Source: Branchiostoma floridae
Lineage: Eukaryota; Chordata; Leptocardii; Amphioxiformes; Branchiostomatidae
NCBI RefSeq assembly: GCF_000003815.2
Contig: NC_049982.1
Span: 29,997,648-30,051,133, forward strand
Direction: 5' to 3'
DNA length: 53,486 nt
In this document: in pieces, positions 1 to 11,056 of the stretch
How positions within the stretch are numbered: the stretch's first letter is position 1
Layout: each line of letters begins with the position of its first letter
Notes under the pieces: model-generated
What the model saw: only the letters and a program-made list of their open reading frames with translations
What the model was told of the DNA's origin: nothing
The model's database searches: none
Translations under genes and position numbers: made by a program

Positions 1-1949
1 AAAAAGAAAAAAGGCTATCAAATATCAGAGAGGCCAGCAATCAGCGACCCAGTACAAAAAGAAATGGCCAGCAAAAATGCCAAAAAAGGCCATAGAGAGC
101 CTGCTATGGAGGCTAGTTGACTCCCTGTTTCTTTTGGATTCCGCTGCGAGACGGAATAAGACAGGGTGGCCGCAGGGCTGTCTCCAGGACCCGTCCCTCC
201 GTCCCAGGAGGAACGGAAATTTACTTGCTGGGACGGGAAAAATTCCCCCGCTCCGTCCAAAGCAAGATGAATTTCGTGACATGAAACTGCATTTTAGTAA
301 GCTTACTTAAGTTAGATATGGCATATTCAATTTCAGAAATAGGCTTACGAATGCCAAATTTTGCATTTTTTCGTGGAGACGCCCTAACCATTCCAAGCTG
401 TGCGGCAAATAAGTAGACGCAGGACGTGTCGCAAACGTCATGAGACCTTGCGCCGACAACTACTAGAACTAGTGCGTGTCCATTCAATACGTTTCCGATT
501 GTATGCAAGCTGTTATGATAATCGTCCTGTCACTTATATGTTAGTAGACTCAGACAGCCCCAGACGTGCAGCCGTAATTAGTCTGTTATTGTTGTGCGAC
601 AAATATCAATGAGGTGTTGTCCTTTGTTCTGCGATTTGATGTACTATGCCTATGGGTTCGTGGAAAACCGAGTTTCATAGTAGAGCGATGTCCTTCATGC
701 CAAAATATGCAGTGTTCCTAATATTCCCAACTTGCATGCCAATGCTAGTTATACCCACAGACGGCGGAGTTTGCTTTACAAAGACTTTCTTGGAAGAGAG
801 GGTCGTGCGACTCAATCCTACTGGATTTGACTGTGCAGCCTCAAATTGAGGCCCGAAATAAGATTCACTTTAAAAGTTTGATTGAAAAAAACAAGGAGGT
901 AGTCACAACACAATACTAGTAGTCTATAGAGAAAGGACCCCCGTGGCATCTATTTTGGGAGCCGCTGCAAGTCTGCGGTTAGCCTGATTTAATCGCCCTT
1001 CTCAGGCCCGTCGTACATTGCCGCGCGGAGGAGGCTACAAGCTCCGTATAGCGGAGTTTGCGTTACACAGACTAGTCTGTGGTAGGTTGTCTCACAAGAC
1101 AACTGTGAGCTGTACATGCATGAAATTGTAAGAAGCTCTGAATACCTTGAATGTTGGTTTGGTCGCTGTGGTCCTACTTCTAGATCCTCCCTGACAAGGA
1201 TGACGAACCTGAAAAACGTTCATATAGAAATGAAGTGAAATAGTATTCAGGCATAGCTTGCAGGTTGGTAACAGTGCTACAGAAATCCAACGTTCAAAAG
1301 TTTTATGTGTCTTCTGAAAGTGTTCTTTCGTTTCCCGATAATCGTAACCAATAAAATCTAACACAATAATACCTTGAATGAATAAATAAAATATAAGACA
1401 ATAAAGGGGTGCCGGAATTCTGCATACAACGAATCACATTTATTCGTTATGTGCATACTTAGAATACCCGGGGCACGAAAATCTGTCAAGTTGACACCGA
1501 TAATGTATTCAAAAATCTGTCCTGAGAAAACTCTGAATTTTAGAATGAAGATTTTGTTCGTAGTTTGAAGTATAGTTTGATTTTAATAATACTGATACTA
1601 ATACTAATACTAAGTAAAAATATTTTAAATCATGCCATTGAAATAACATTTATTTTATTCACACTGTTGCATGCGCAAATAGTTTAAAAACAGAGTTTTG
1701 AGAAGGCACAACCTTGCGTAGTGAGTCACATCCTGAATAACCCTTTGACCGCCTTATGTTCCGAAGGGAAGTCCCCATGTTTAGACGAAGTCCCAGGAAA
1801 CCCAATGTAAATGGTAATCTCCAAGCAGATCCTATGGTGCAAAACTGGCCAGGAAGTATAGCCGGCCAAAGGGTGTGCATTTGCCAACATTCGCTATACC
1901 TCCCCGCTGCCTTGTTGTAGTGGAACATGCATTCAATACAGGAACCATT
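1..1949. other. Intergenic, no gene recognised
   Basis: I see no convincing exon here. A GC-rich block at about 80-260 (CTGTCTCCAGGACC, CGTCCCTCCGTCCC) looks like a dispersed repeat. Two diverged copies of a GCGGAGTTTGC-TTACA-AGACT motif occur at about 764-795 and 1052-1085. The rest is AT-rich. From 1815 a partial miniature element begins and runs towards the assembly gap (separate entry). Confidence 0.5.
1815..1949 (+). mobile_element. Partial TAATCTCC-type miniature element
   Basis: It starts TAATCTCCAAGCAGATCC, the same terminus as the complete copies at 40538 and 20054, and shares the internal AGTATAGCCGGCCAAAG segment with the copy at 8650. The right end is lost or falls in the N gap that starts at 1950. 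Confidence 0.6.
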
Positions 1950-2304
1950 NNNNNNNNNNNNNNNNNNNNNNNNNNNNNNNNNNNNNNNNNNNNNNNNNNN
2001 NNNNNNNNNNNNNNNNNNNNNNNNNNNNNNNNNNNNNNNNNNNNNNNNNNNNNNNNNNNNNNNNNNNNNNNNNNNNNNNNNNNNNNNNNNNNNNNNNNNN
2101 NNNNNNNNNNNNNNNNNNNNNNNNNNNNNNNNNNNNNNNNNNNNNNNNNNNNNNNNNNNNNNNNNNNNNNNNNNNNNNNNNNNNNNNNNNNNNNNNNNNN
2201 NNNNNNNNNNNNNNNNNNNNNNNNNNNNNNNNNNNNNNNNNNNNNNNNNNNNNNNNNNNNNNNNNNNNNNNNNNNNNNNNNNNNNNNNNNNNNNNNNNNN
2301 NNNN
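1950..2304. other. Assembly gap (355 N)
   Basis: Run of N; nothing can be read. Confidence 0.99.
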
Positions 2305-2571
2305 AGTGGGACAAACCATTTTTTCTGACATTTGTTTCTCAAGGAAACCATAGCCTGGCATCCACCCTTATTATTGCGTATTAATTGCCCTCTTTGTGCT
2401 AGAAAGAAGCGAGAGGAAGTCGAATGTCATAGAATAGATTAGACGCACATCTGCATATATAGATGTGTTTGATTGCTTCCATTGTTACATATATGTGATT
2501 CTTACCGTGTGACCTGTACTTAGCCCAGTGGGGCAAAATGTGCAATAAAGGTCTTCATTCATTCAATATCG

Positions 2572-2710
2572 TAATCTCCAAGCAGATCCTACGGTGGCAT
2601 AATATAGTATCAAAACTGACCAGTGAGTTTAGCCTGCAAAAAGGGCGTGCATTTGCCACGCAGGTACACCCCTTGGCAGACTTAACTCCTTGGCCAGTTT
2701 TGATGCTACC
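2572..2710 (+). mobile_element. Partial TAATCTCC-type miniature element
   Basis: Begins TAATCTCCAAGCAGATCC, then TAGTATCAAAACTGACC, an AAAGGGCGTGCATTTGCCA internal segment also seen in the 1815 copy, and closes with the inverted GGCCAGTTTTGATGCTA. The outermost right terminus (GGATCTGCTTGGAGATTA in complete copies) is missing, so this copy is truncated and no target duplication can be defined. Confidence 0.65.
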
Positions 2711-2834
2711 TTTAATATGTCATCGTATATATATCGAAATATCACACATCCAAATTAGGGTTTTCTCACTCCATCTTCTCGACTTATATTTCATTCACAT
2801 TACAACGAAAATTAACAGTAAACAGCAAACGTAC

Positions 2835-3288
2835 CTTTTTTGCCGGCCGTGAACATTTTGAACGAAGTCTTCGGCATTCCTGTGACATCCGATATTTTTT
2901 CATAAATTTTGTCGAGTCTAGTTCAGTAGCCTTGATTTGAAACGCCCGTCTCCTGGTTGGAAGTAACGTTACATCGATCATGAGCGGCCCTTCTTGTGCT
3001 TGAAGTTTTAGCATGGTGGCAAGGGGAACTTCAACTGGTAGAGTCAAGTAGAAAAGTATGACAGTACAACGGAAGATAAAACGCCAGGCAGACAGCAACA
3101 TCTCCCAAAACATGTCCATTAGGTGAATGATGGTCCGTGTGAGATCGTTAACAGTGTAGAATGCTACGACAATGCGCTTATCTCCGGCTCCGTACAAGAA
3201 AAGTCCACGGGGTAGTCCTGTGTTCGGATAATCCGGCGGGTCATGATGGCCTCCTGAAGTGAAGTGTAGAACGACGCAGACGGTGGTA
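2835..3288 (-). CDS. Candidate internal exon, unknown protein
   Basis: On the minus strand about 151 codons stay open between a good acceptor (CTTCCTCCCAG before 3288) and a strong donor (AAAAAAG|GTACGT, exon end 2835). The exon starts inside a codon and ends in phase 0. The predicted peptide begins near TTVCVVLHFTSGGHHDPPDY, contains YGAGDKRIVVAFYTVNDL, then a hydrophobic stretch (FIFRCTVILFYLTLPV) that could span a membrane, and ends in a basic, cysteine-containing segment (RRLRSKCSRPAKK). I do not recognise a family. The neighbouring exons should lie above 3288 and below 2835, but I could not pair any with it. Codon choice looks coding, but a decayed exon is possible. Confidence 0.4.
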
Positions 3289-3513
3289 CTGGGAGGAAGT
3301 TGTAACGTTCACCCCGTTTGCAGTGACATATGTTCTTTAACTTAGCTTGATAAGAGTACTAGCAAACACAAATAGGTAGAACGACAGAGAATACATCGCG
3401 CGTGAATCAATCTAATGAATCTCGGGCTGTCAAAATCAACTCGCCTGCATGATGGGAAGGCGGTGAGTCACAACACATGACACATGACTCCGTGGCGCCG
3501 GCCTATTTCACGG

Positions 3514-3662
3514 AGCCTGGATGCCAGACACCGCCCGCACACAATAATGTATATCGTGCACGGTAAATGAAGGGGCCACTTGTAGAATACCGTGGGGACA
3601 TTTTGGTATTAGAGCCGAGGAACTAGTCTGTATAGGCCCCGGCCCTATCCGGCATCCAGGCT
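3514..3662. mobile_element. AGCCTGG-ended inverted-repeat element
   Basis: About 149 bp bounded by AGCCTGGATGCC and its inverse GGCATCCAGGCT. The same termini with different interiors occur at 5344-5467 and 13550-13811. It looks like a miniature DNA element, but I could not define a target duplication. Confidence 0.6.
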
Positions 3663-3828
3663 TGGCCAGCTTGCACGTAATTACCTGCTGATAGTAGCAA
3701 AAACTCGAAGAAAAACAATACATCCGCCGAACATTTCATTATTTCCGTATTTTAACACAGCCCATTTATTAGCATTTGAACTTGGAGGTTTTCGAAATAC
3801 TATCCGCCACTAGAGTTCTATCACCAAA

Positions 3829-5040
3829 ATGAAAACAGTGCAGTGGATGTCACTTAACTTGAAGACAGTGAGAAAAAATCCGGACTCTGCTTGGAGAGTA
3901 TTCTTTGATGGAAATTATCATGTCTGCCGTACAGGGCAGTTCTTTTTGGCTAGTTTTCCGCGAGTGAAGAGCGGACAAGAAATAGCAATANNNNNNNNNN
4001 NNNNNNNNNNNNNNNNNNNNNNNNNNNNNNNNNNNNNNNNNNNNNNNNNNNNNNNNNNNNNNNNNNNNNNNNNNNNNNNNNNNNNNNNNNNNNNNNNNNN
4101 NNNNNNNNNNNNNNNNNNNNNNNNNNNNNNNNNNNNNNNNNNNNNNNNNNNNNNNNNNNNNNNNNNNNNNNNNNNNNNNNNNNNNNNNNNNNNNNNNNNN
4201 NNNNNNNNNNNNNNNNNNNNNNNNNNNNNNNNNNNNNNNNNNNNNNNNNNNNNNNNNNNNNNNNNNNNNNNNNNNNNNNNNNNNNNNNNNNNNNNNNNNN
4301 NNNNNNNNNNNNNNNNNNNNNNNNNNNNNNNNNNNNNNNNNNNNNNNNNNNNNNNNNNNNNNNNNNNNNNNTGCTGCCTAGTGCTCGTCAATACATACCA
4401 GACAGTTTTCGTTCGAAGTTTCATACCCTTTTGTCAGAGTGCACCAACTTCGATGGCGAAGCCGCGCCTACACAACTGTACAGATCAACATTGGTGGTTT
4501 GAAGTTGAAGATGGCGAGGTTAACGCTAACATTGCTGGCATTGTCATGACTATCGTATAGTTGTTGTGCAAGTACTACTTGAAGTAGACAATTACAAGTG
4601 GACCAAAGACGATACAGTCGCTATACAAGTAAGTATGCGTTTTTAAGCTATTTTTTTTCAAATCGTGCTTCGTAATTACTTGTATGTATTTGTTGTAAGA
4701 ATGTCTTTCTGTATGTGATGTAAAATTATTCTGTAGAAAAAGCCATCCTTACGATGGGTTCTATTACGTAGAGTTAGTTGGTGAACTCCAGTTAACCTCT
4801 GGAGTAGATATTGACGAAGTGTTATTTTCACAGGCTGGAAAACGCCATCATGACCAGGACGTGTACTTCGTCAAAGTCAAGAGATTCCTTGTGGTTGAGA
4901 ACCTTTTCTGCTAGAAGTTTCGTGGATGTGTGACGGCTGATCAGTTTCGTGACAAGTAATATGATCTGGACGCGTTTGGACCATTCAGCAAGATACACGC
5001 ACGAAAAGGAAAAACACTGGAGCTCACGATCGTCGTGAAG
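3829..5040 (+). pseudogene. Broken multi-exon coding remnant, unknown family
   Basis: Three stretches read like protein on the plus strand but do not join into an open gene. An open stretch from ATG 3829 runs into the gap at 3990 (contains AWRVFFDGNYHVCRTG). After the gap, 4372-4628 holds two overlapping open readings: one ends WWFEVEDGEVNANIAG and stops at 4558. The next, in another frame, reads VVVQVLLEVDNYKWTKDD and ends at a canonical donor (CAA|GTAAGT). A third block, 4737-5040, starts after CTGTAG and ends at GTGAAG|GTGAGC. It reads DGFYYVELVGEL, DVYFVKVKRFLVVENLF and FGPFSKIHARKGKTLEL in one frame, but is cut by TAG at 4912 and TAA at 4957. The frameshift and two stops argue for a decayed gene or an exon-containing repeat. 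Function unknown. Confidence 0.4.
3991..4371. other. Assembly gap (381 N)
   Basis: Run of N inside the remnant described at 3829-5040. Confidence 0.99.
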
Positions 5041-5343
5041 GTGAGCTGCTATATATGAACCATTAAAGGCAACCTTAGCAATATTATGTAAGTCATGTTG
5101 TATTAAAACGCATTACATGCATTAAACGCATCTACATCAATATTTCGTAAATTGAGCTATTAAAGACGGCGCAGAATAGCCTGGGTACCATCCGTATTCT
5201 ACCGGGGCTCCTTACACTCGCTACCCCTAAAAAATTAGCCTGGATATACCACACCCCAGCCCGATCTCAAAAATATTTGATTGGACATAAAGAACACTTA
5301 ACAAAATGGAAAGCTCGACAAAACGCCTAAACACTCAAAAAAC

Positions 5344-5467
5344 AGCCTGGATACCAGACCCAGGCCCGACTTCAGTATGAGGGTGTAGCTCGGGGCCGGC
5401 TGTAGAATTTCCGTGTGGGCATGTTGGCCCTGGAGCTCAGGAGTTGGGGTGTACAGGAATCCAGGCT
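5344..5467. mobile_element. AGCCTGG-ended inverted-repeat element
   Basis: Bounded by AGCCTGGATACC and GGAATCCAGGCT, about 124 bp. Flanks CTCAAAAAAC and AGTCAAAAAC resemble each other and may be an 8-bp-class target duplication, not resolved exactly. Incomplete relatives begin at about 5178 (AGCCTGGGTACC) and 5238 (AGCCTGGATA). Confidence 0.6.
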
Positions 5468-5515
5468 AGTCAAAAACAGCTGGGGCCGAACATCTGCTTG
5501 AAGAATACTCAAGCG

Positions 5516-5704
5516 TAGCCATTTCTTGCCCTCCAAGCAGAGGTTAGGCTCCGACTGTTTTTTAAACGTTTTTTTAGTCGTTTTTATCGGGCTTTCTATT
5601 TTGTATGGTATCTTCTTTGTCAAAACCTAACAACCCCAATAAAAACGACTACAAAAACAAAACAGCCGGAACCTAACCTCTGCTTTGAGAGTAGCTATTT
5701 CTGG
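5516..5704. repeat. Foldback repeat with CCAAGCAGAGGTTAGG arms
   Basis: The left arm (GCCATTTCTTGC.. AAGCAGAGGTTAGG .. TAGTCGTTTTTA) is mirrored by the right arm (TAAAAACGACTAC .. CCTAACCTCTGCTT .. GTAGCTATTTCT). A half copy (ACGACTAAAAAAAG .. CCTAACCTCTGCTTAGAGAG) occurs at about 8357-8413. Likely a miniature inverted-repeat element. Confidence 0.6.
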
Positions 5705-7926
5705 GATCGATGATCCTGCTGATATGGCTACACCACAGGCGTTCAAACAGAGGGTGCCATTCAGCTTGCCAGGCCAAAATACGGACAGATAATTCACCCC
5801 GGTAAATTAACTCAGGCTACATCAGATGACCTACCCTAGCATAAAACAGCTGCCTACCCTAGCCTTTCTTTGTCATCTGCGCCGCTGGCAAGGGACATAA
5901 CTTTCGATCCGACATCTGAGTGATTAGAATATTGTAGAATCAAGGAAAAAGAGCATGATTAAAAGTCATTCATCGCTCATCGGTCAGTTAGACTGTGCTT
6001 AGGAACATTGACCCCTCACCCTTAGGGTACATTTAAACTTGTGCGGGAAAAACGTTGTTTTTAAACTTTGATCCACCGTTGTGAATTCGAAGACTTGTTA
6101 CCTGACAAAATAAGTCGTACGCAAGTAAGACAAAAATAGAAAAAAAAATGTATATATGTAGGAGGGGCGAAATTACCAAATTGTTTTACATCACTTTGTT
6201 TCTAGTTTTGATGTGTTGTTTTCGTTAGGGCGAGGTAACTGTTTTCAAATCGCCTGTCACTGTTCATAGTGTGAAGCCTGCAAATTTACATAATGATTGT
6301 ATAGAAAACTGTGTCTAAATCACCGTGTAAGTGTTACATTTGGAGAGATGGATGTAAAATACCCCCTTTGACTAGTAAGTTGGTTCGCACCAATATCCAT
6401 GCATATTTGATAACCTTTGATGTTTAAGGGAAAAAGTTGTTTTTTTCAGTTTATAGAATATCACTTGTGATGCTTATGGAATTGGATACATAGTGCGTCT
6501 GGTACATAGTAGGGACGGGCTTGCTAGTAGGGGAGCGGTGAGAGGTCAGTTTTGTGACTGTGTGAGTCATGTGTCATGGCAGAGAGCGGACACGTGTCTG
6601 TGGCTCTCCAGCAAGCATGCAGTCTATATGTGTGCGGGAGATGGGCCGTGTCTACACTCCTTTTTCCTCCATCATACATTGCAATTGCTAATAGCAAATT
6701 GGGGACCTTTCCCCTCTTACAAATATGTAACTCGTATATATGGACTTGAATATGGGCATAACTGTTAAAGACTTTACAGGTACAGAGACAGATACCCATA
6801 GATGACTGAGAAGAAGCTAAGTGATTTTTCATAAGGCAAGCCCTTGAGGAAACGCAAGCTGTGCAAAGCTATTGACCCTTAAAAAGGTCATCCTCCTGAT
6901 AGCCTGGGTCCTCACCCCTGTCGTGTAGATCTTATCTACGTATCTTTATATAAAGAGGCTGCGTGGTTAATACAGGACACGGTTTTATCTGTCATACCGG
7001 ATAAGGGGTTATATTGCCGTCCAGGTGATAGGGAAATATGGGCACTAAAGTATAAGATGTTAACAGAAGACCAACGTAAAATGGCGGCGCCAAAACAGGT
7101 TTTGTGACCGACGTCGGGCACAATTTCACAATAAAGGCCAGTAAGGGTAGGGTCCCTAAGCTAACGAAAGTGGCAGAGTGACATTTAGGAAGGTACACAA
7201 AATGTTTGAAGCCTTGCGACCCCTTGAATACAGACATTTGATCACTTTTTATGGACCATTCTTTTATCTAAAATAGCTACTTTTGTACATGGGCAAATTA
7301 CTAAAGAATGAACCACAATTAATTATGGAAACGTGTTGGCCGGCAGTTGTGATGACGTTTGTACACAATCTACTCAAAAAGTCATCCTAAAACATTACCT
7401 GTTACCATGGTCAGACTCACGTCATCCCTTACCAGCGCACAATTAGAAGGGTCCTCAGAGGAATTCAAGAACTCGTTTGCTACAATGTTCCCCCTTTAAA
7501 AAGCTTCAAGTAGTGGTAAATTTGACCAAACAAATTTGATTCAAGGTAAATAATTTATTCTCTGAGGAACTATAACACTCTCCTCTGGAGTGGAATGCCC
7601 CTTGAGACCAAAGTAAAGGCTCACGCCATAACATTTCCGTCTACTTAATAATTTCTTCAGTCTTCTCACCCCTTGATTTCAAAAGCTTTTATTTTTCATA
7701 ACTATTTATATATGTATATGATACATTTCTATTAAACACCTTGAAATATTCATTAGACAGTCGGCTCCCGACAAGTCTATGTGTTATGGCGTCATAACCA
7801 ATATGAAAACGGGTCTTCTGATTGGTCGACGTCGTCTGGCTATATATCGTGATATTAGATACAACATCATATATTACATTTTGTGCTTTAACAGTGACTA
7901 ATAATCCGTTCTATTATACGCAATAG
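5705..7926. other. Intergenic, no gene recognised
   Basis: AT-rich DNA with only short frames and no convincing exon. Near 7813-7846 a TTCTGATTGGTCGAC block followed by TATATA is repeated at 18853 (see findings). Confidence 0.5.
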
Positions 7927-8097
7927 GTAATGTTGGGGCGGCAACATCTTTGGTTGCTTCAACGTCCACCGCTACCACCTCCAAGTCAACACCGAAGGCT
8001 CCCAAGTCCACCTCGGTCCGATCCAAGTCAACATCGACGGCTTCCAAATCCATCAACAGTGACGTCGACAGCGAGGCGGATTTGAGCGTCAAAAGAG
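7927..8097 (+). CDS. Candidate Ser/Thr/Lys-rich exon
   Basis: Between an acceptor (TACGCAATAG) and a donor (AAAAGAG|GTATTT) one frame stays open for about 56 codons. It encodes a low-complexity segment (STSTATTSKSTPKAPKSTSV), then an acidic end (SINSDVDSEADLSVKR). Such composition fits a disordered linker. The exon would end in phase 1. I found no partner exon in a matching phase, so the gene it belongs to is unknown. Low complexity makes the call weak. Confidence 0.3.
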
Positions 8098-8526
8098 GTA
8101 TTTTCCGCACACCTGACAATATCTTTATACTAGAGAGTGGCATTATATACTTCAATCGTGGCTTTCATTTTCATCCCCATCAATAGTTTGGATGAATTTT
8201 TGTTTCTATGACACAGGATCATTACCACATCCCGCACTGACACCTTTCAATCAATCAGTCAAGCTTTATTTTTGTACACATGTACAATTGACTAGAATGA
8301 CTGACTGACAATTGTTAACCATAAACCCAGATACTCAATACGAAATAGAGAGCCCCATTAAAACGACTAAAAAAAGTTTAAGAAAATAAACCTAACCTCT
8401 GCTTAGAGAGTAGTGAAGTGCGGAAACCTTGGTGTTGGTGCGTGCCGTCACGCCTGTCATGCCAGAACGATAGACAGCGCTAATTTCCAAGCCGATCTTA
8501 TGGTGGTTTCAGATAGTATCACAAGC

Positions 8527-8860
8527 TTGGGGAAGAAGTTTAGTCGGAAGAGGAGTTTCATTGGCCACCGCGAAGTTTAAGTTCTGTCTACATTTTTATA
8601 CGCCGATTTCTGTCCGTCTAAAGTGACAAGCGCAAGCGTGGGTAAGATTTAGTCTCCAAACCTAAAGAGATAGTATCAGAGCTGGCAAAGGAGTATAGCC
8701 GGCCAAAGGAAGTCAAACGGGCACCTGGTGCCGTTGTACTAAGTCCCTTGCCAGCTTTGATTCTATTTCTAAGGCACCGTAGGGTCTGATTGGAGACTAG
8801 GTAAGATTGGGGACGGAGTTTAGCTGGTAGAGGAGTTTCATTGGCCACCGCGAAGAATCC
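8527..8860. repeat. Direct duplication flanking a miniature element
   Basis: A segment containing AGAGGAGTTTCATTGGCCAC lies at about 8528-8577 and again, slightly diverged, at about 8807-8856. The complete TAATCTCC-type element at 8650-8799 sits between them. Another pair in the area (GAAGTGCGGA..GGTGTTGG.GCGTGCC.TCACGCC at about 8414-8454 and 9186-9226) suggests a wider local duplication of about 0.7 kb. Confidence 0.55.
8650..8799. mobile_element. Complete TAATCTCC-type MITE, 9-bp target duplication
   Basis: 150 bp with ends TAGTCTCCAAAC and GTCTGATTGGAGACTA, and sub-terminal inverted AGTATCAGAGCTGGCAAAGG / CCTTGCCAGCTTTGATTCTA. The flanks are identical, GGTAAGATT at 8641-8649 and again at 8800-8808: a 9-bp target duplication. 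Same family as 20054-20205 and 40538-40635. A 9-bp duplication is typical of Mutator-like transposases, but no transposase is visible here. Confidence 0.85.
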
Positions 8861-9640
8861 AAGGCAATACGATCGGTAAAGATTCCAAGTTGCAAACAAG
8901 AAAACCTGACAGAAGAAGTGTTTAGTTAAGCACACAAACATAACAACTAGACAATATAAAGCGTTATTTGTGCACAACTCACCTACCGACCTAGTCGATA
9001 CGTTGTCTTCGTCTATTCCAGCGATCTCTGGGGAAAGCCCCCGCTGTGATCATGAACTGGCGCGGCTCGCCGCGTTTGTCCCAGATTCTGGCTCGGAAAG
9101 GTTGTAAAACTATCATCCCAGTCAGTTTTCACGTAAGAGTAATAACCCGTAGCAGATAATTGACGATAATTTCCTTGGCTGTACTGAAGTGCGGACCCCG
9201 TGGTGTTGGCGCGTGCCCTCACGCCCCCCTCATTAGCACGCATTAAAAACGGCTCACTTTCACCAAGTACTTCACTTCACTTACTGCGCACTAATTCATG
9301 GGATCATTGTCTCCGCATCAGAATCATAAACAATGACTCAAGTACCTAAAGACAGCCTAAGCATTGTCAGAGAAATAAAACTGGATAATTTTTTTTACGT
9401 GATATTGGCATTTAGTTCACCATATTAGCACATTTAACGTCTAGGGGATTGTGATTATGTATTCATAACAATAATGGTCCCGATGTCTTAGCGCCCACGT
9501 TCCTCAACAGATCGTTGTTGTGCCGAAATTCAGCCGCTCAGTTTCACACATCCTTTGAAACTAGCCTTACGAAGCTTAAGTCAGATAATTGAAATTCATT
9601 GTCAATTACAAAATATGCATTTTTTCCCTTCAATTTTCAG

Positions 9641-9793
9641 AACAACGCCCATTCCAGACAAGGAACTGGGGATTCCACTGTTCATGGCGAGGAGACATGT
9701 GACTGCGGAGGCGCTTGCAACTGCCACACTTCCACGTCAAACAAAGAGGAGAACTGTTATCTTCCAGTGGGTCGCATCAAAGATGCCATTTGA
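9641..9793 (+). CDS. Candidate terminal exon, Cys-rich C-terminus
   Basis: A textbook acceptor (TTTTTTCCCTTCAATTTTCAG) is followed in phase 0 by 50 codons and a TGA. The peptide contains GEETCDCGGACNCH, a compact cysteine cluster, and ends YLPVGRIKDAI. A second frame is open to 9914, so the reading frame is not certain. I prefer the cysteine-rich one because its composition is more protein-like. No upstream exon could be joined to it. Function unknown. Confidence 0.35.
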   Translation, partial: NNAHSRQGTGDSTVHGEETCDCGGACNCHTSTSNKEENCYLPVGRIKDAI

Positions 9794-10626
9794 TCAAAAC
9801 GTGCGTTCGCTGACGATGTGCCGTCTTGAGTGCCGTTTAGAAGGAATTGGAACCGTTTGCATGGACCGAGACCCCGCGCAGCAAGATTCTCCAACACGTC
9901 ACCTGCACGCTTGAATCCTCCCCACTGCGACTGATGCTCCTTTCTCGAGCACTGTCCAAAACCGTCCCCATTGCAACCTTTATATTACGACAAGTACATG
10001 TAATTGCGGTTTGACTACATTCGTCCACGAACAATAGATTCAATTGCTTGTTCATATTGCGCTAGGGTACTGCCATATGATATTTGTAATTTGTAATTTG
10101 TAATACAATGTGTAATCCCAAATGTCGGGAAGTTGTGATGCCACATATGTTGCCAGTAGTCTCTGATTGTTCTTTCTTTCGTGTTTTTGCTTCACTACTG
10201 AGTTTATACCGCAAACGTTTGCGCATCGAATTGTATCGAGCACAAGCTGAATTTGAATTAGTTGATAAGGGCCATGTAGATTTAGAACTTGTAATTAGAG
10301 CTATCAGTAACAAACGAATAGCTTGAATTACATTGCTGACGAATGCTCAACAAGGACATGGCATTGCTGAAAATACAACCGATGATTAGCCATGACAAGT
10401 ATAATCAAGCTAAATATAAACTGTAAAGGGTCCATCCCTCTGTACATTGCACCATTTGTATTGTAACCAGTAGTTTTACGTCTTCAGTTATATAGTTTTC
10501 CCTTTGTCCTTGCCAATCAATACACCTAATTGCAATGGACTAAGAGTGCGTAATTTGCGTATGTATGTGTGAGTGTGATTGCATGCTTATTATATTTGCA
10601 TACTTATATTTAAAATTTATCCCAGC
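9794..10626. other. Intergenic, no firm gene
   Basis: AT-rich. A plus-strand frame at 10108-10326 ends in an amphipathic, charged segment (SLYRKRLRIELYRAQAEFEL), but it has AT-biased codons and no clear splice context. Confidence 0.4.
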
Positions 10627-10675
10627 TACTGGCAGGTCGACCGAGCAAACCTACTGGCATGCCCCAGCCACAGAG

Positions 10676-10921
10676 AGGGCGATCGCCCCCAAGTACTGAA
10701 AGGGCGATCGCCCCGAGCTACCGTCAGGGCGATCGCCCCTAACTACTAGCAGGGCGATCGCCCCCAACTATCAGCAGGGTGATCGCCCCTAAGTACTGAC
10801 AGGGCGATCGCCCCCAAGTACTGACAGGGCGATCGCCCCCAACTACAGGCAGGGCGACCACCCAAAGCTACCAACAGGGCGATCGCCCCCAAGTACTGAC
10901 AGGGCGATCGCCCCCAAGTAT
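10676..10921. repeat. 25-bp minisatellite with GGCGATCGCC core
   Basis: About ten head-to-tail 25-bp units, consensus AGGGCGATCGCCCCCAAGTA plus CTGAC. Each carries the palindrome GGCGATCGCC (one GGTGATCGCC and one GGCGACCACC variant). A further degenerate GGGGCAATCGCCCCC lies at about 10976. Units differ mainly in the spacer (AAGTACTGAC, AACTACTAGC, GAGCTACCGTC). The array lies just beyond the point where the LINE fragment at 11057 loses similarity. Confidence 0.9.
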
Positions 10922-11056
10922 CCTTCACTTTTGTGAAATCAAGACGACACCACTAGACAATTCAGACTTTGTACGGGGCAATCGCCCCCACAAGTCACTA
11001 TTCCCAGGACTTGAGTGTCTTGAAAAGTTGCATTCTAATCCAATATGGCTTGATTT

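Noticed and set aside
9013-9243. Minus-strand 76-codon frame (NTTGSALQYSQGNYRQL..)
   Set aside because: Looks protein-like, but part of it is duplicated at 8414-8454 within a local repeat, and no splice sites frame it convincingly.
10676-10921. CRISPR array
   Set aside because: Units are contiguous 25-bp minisatellite repeats without unique spacers, in a eukaryotic context.
10746-10928. Minus-strand frame over the minisatellite
   Set aside because: Repetitive translation of the 25-bp unit.
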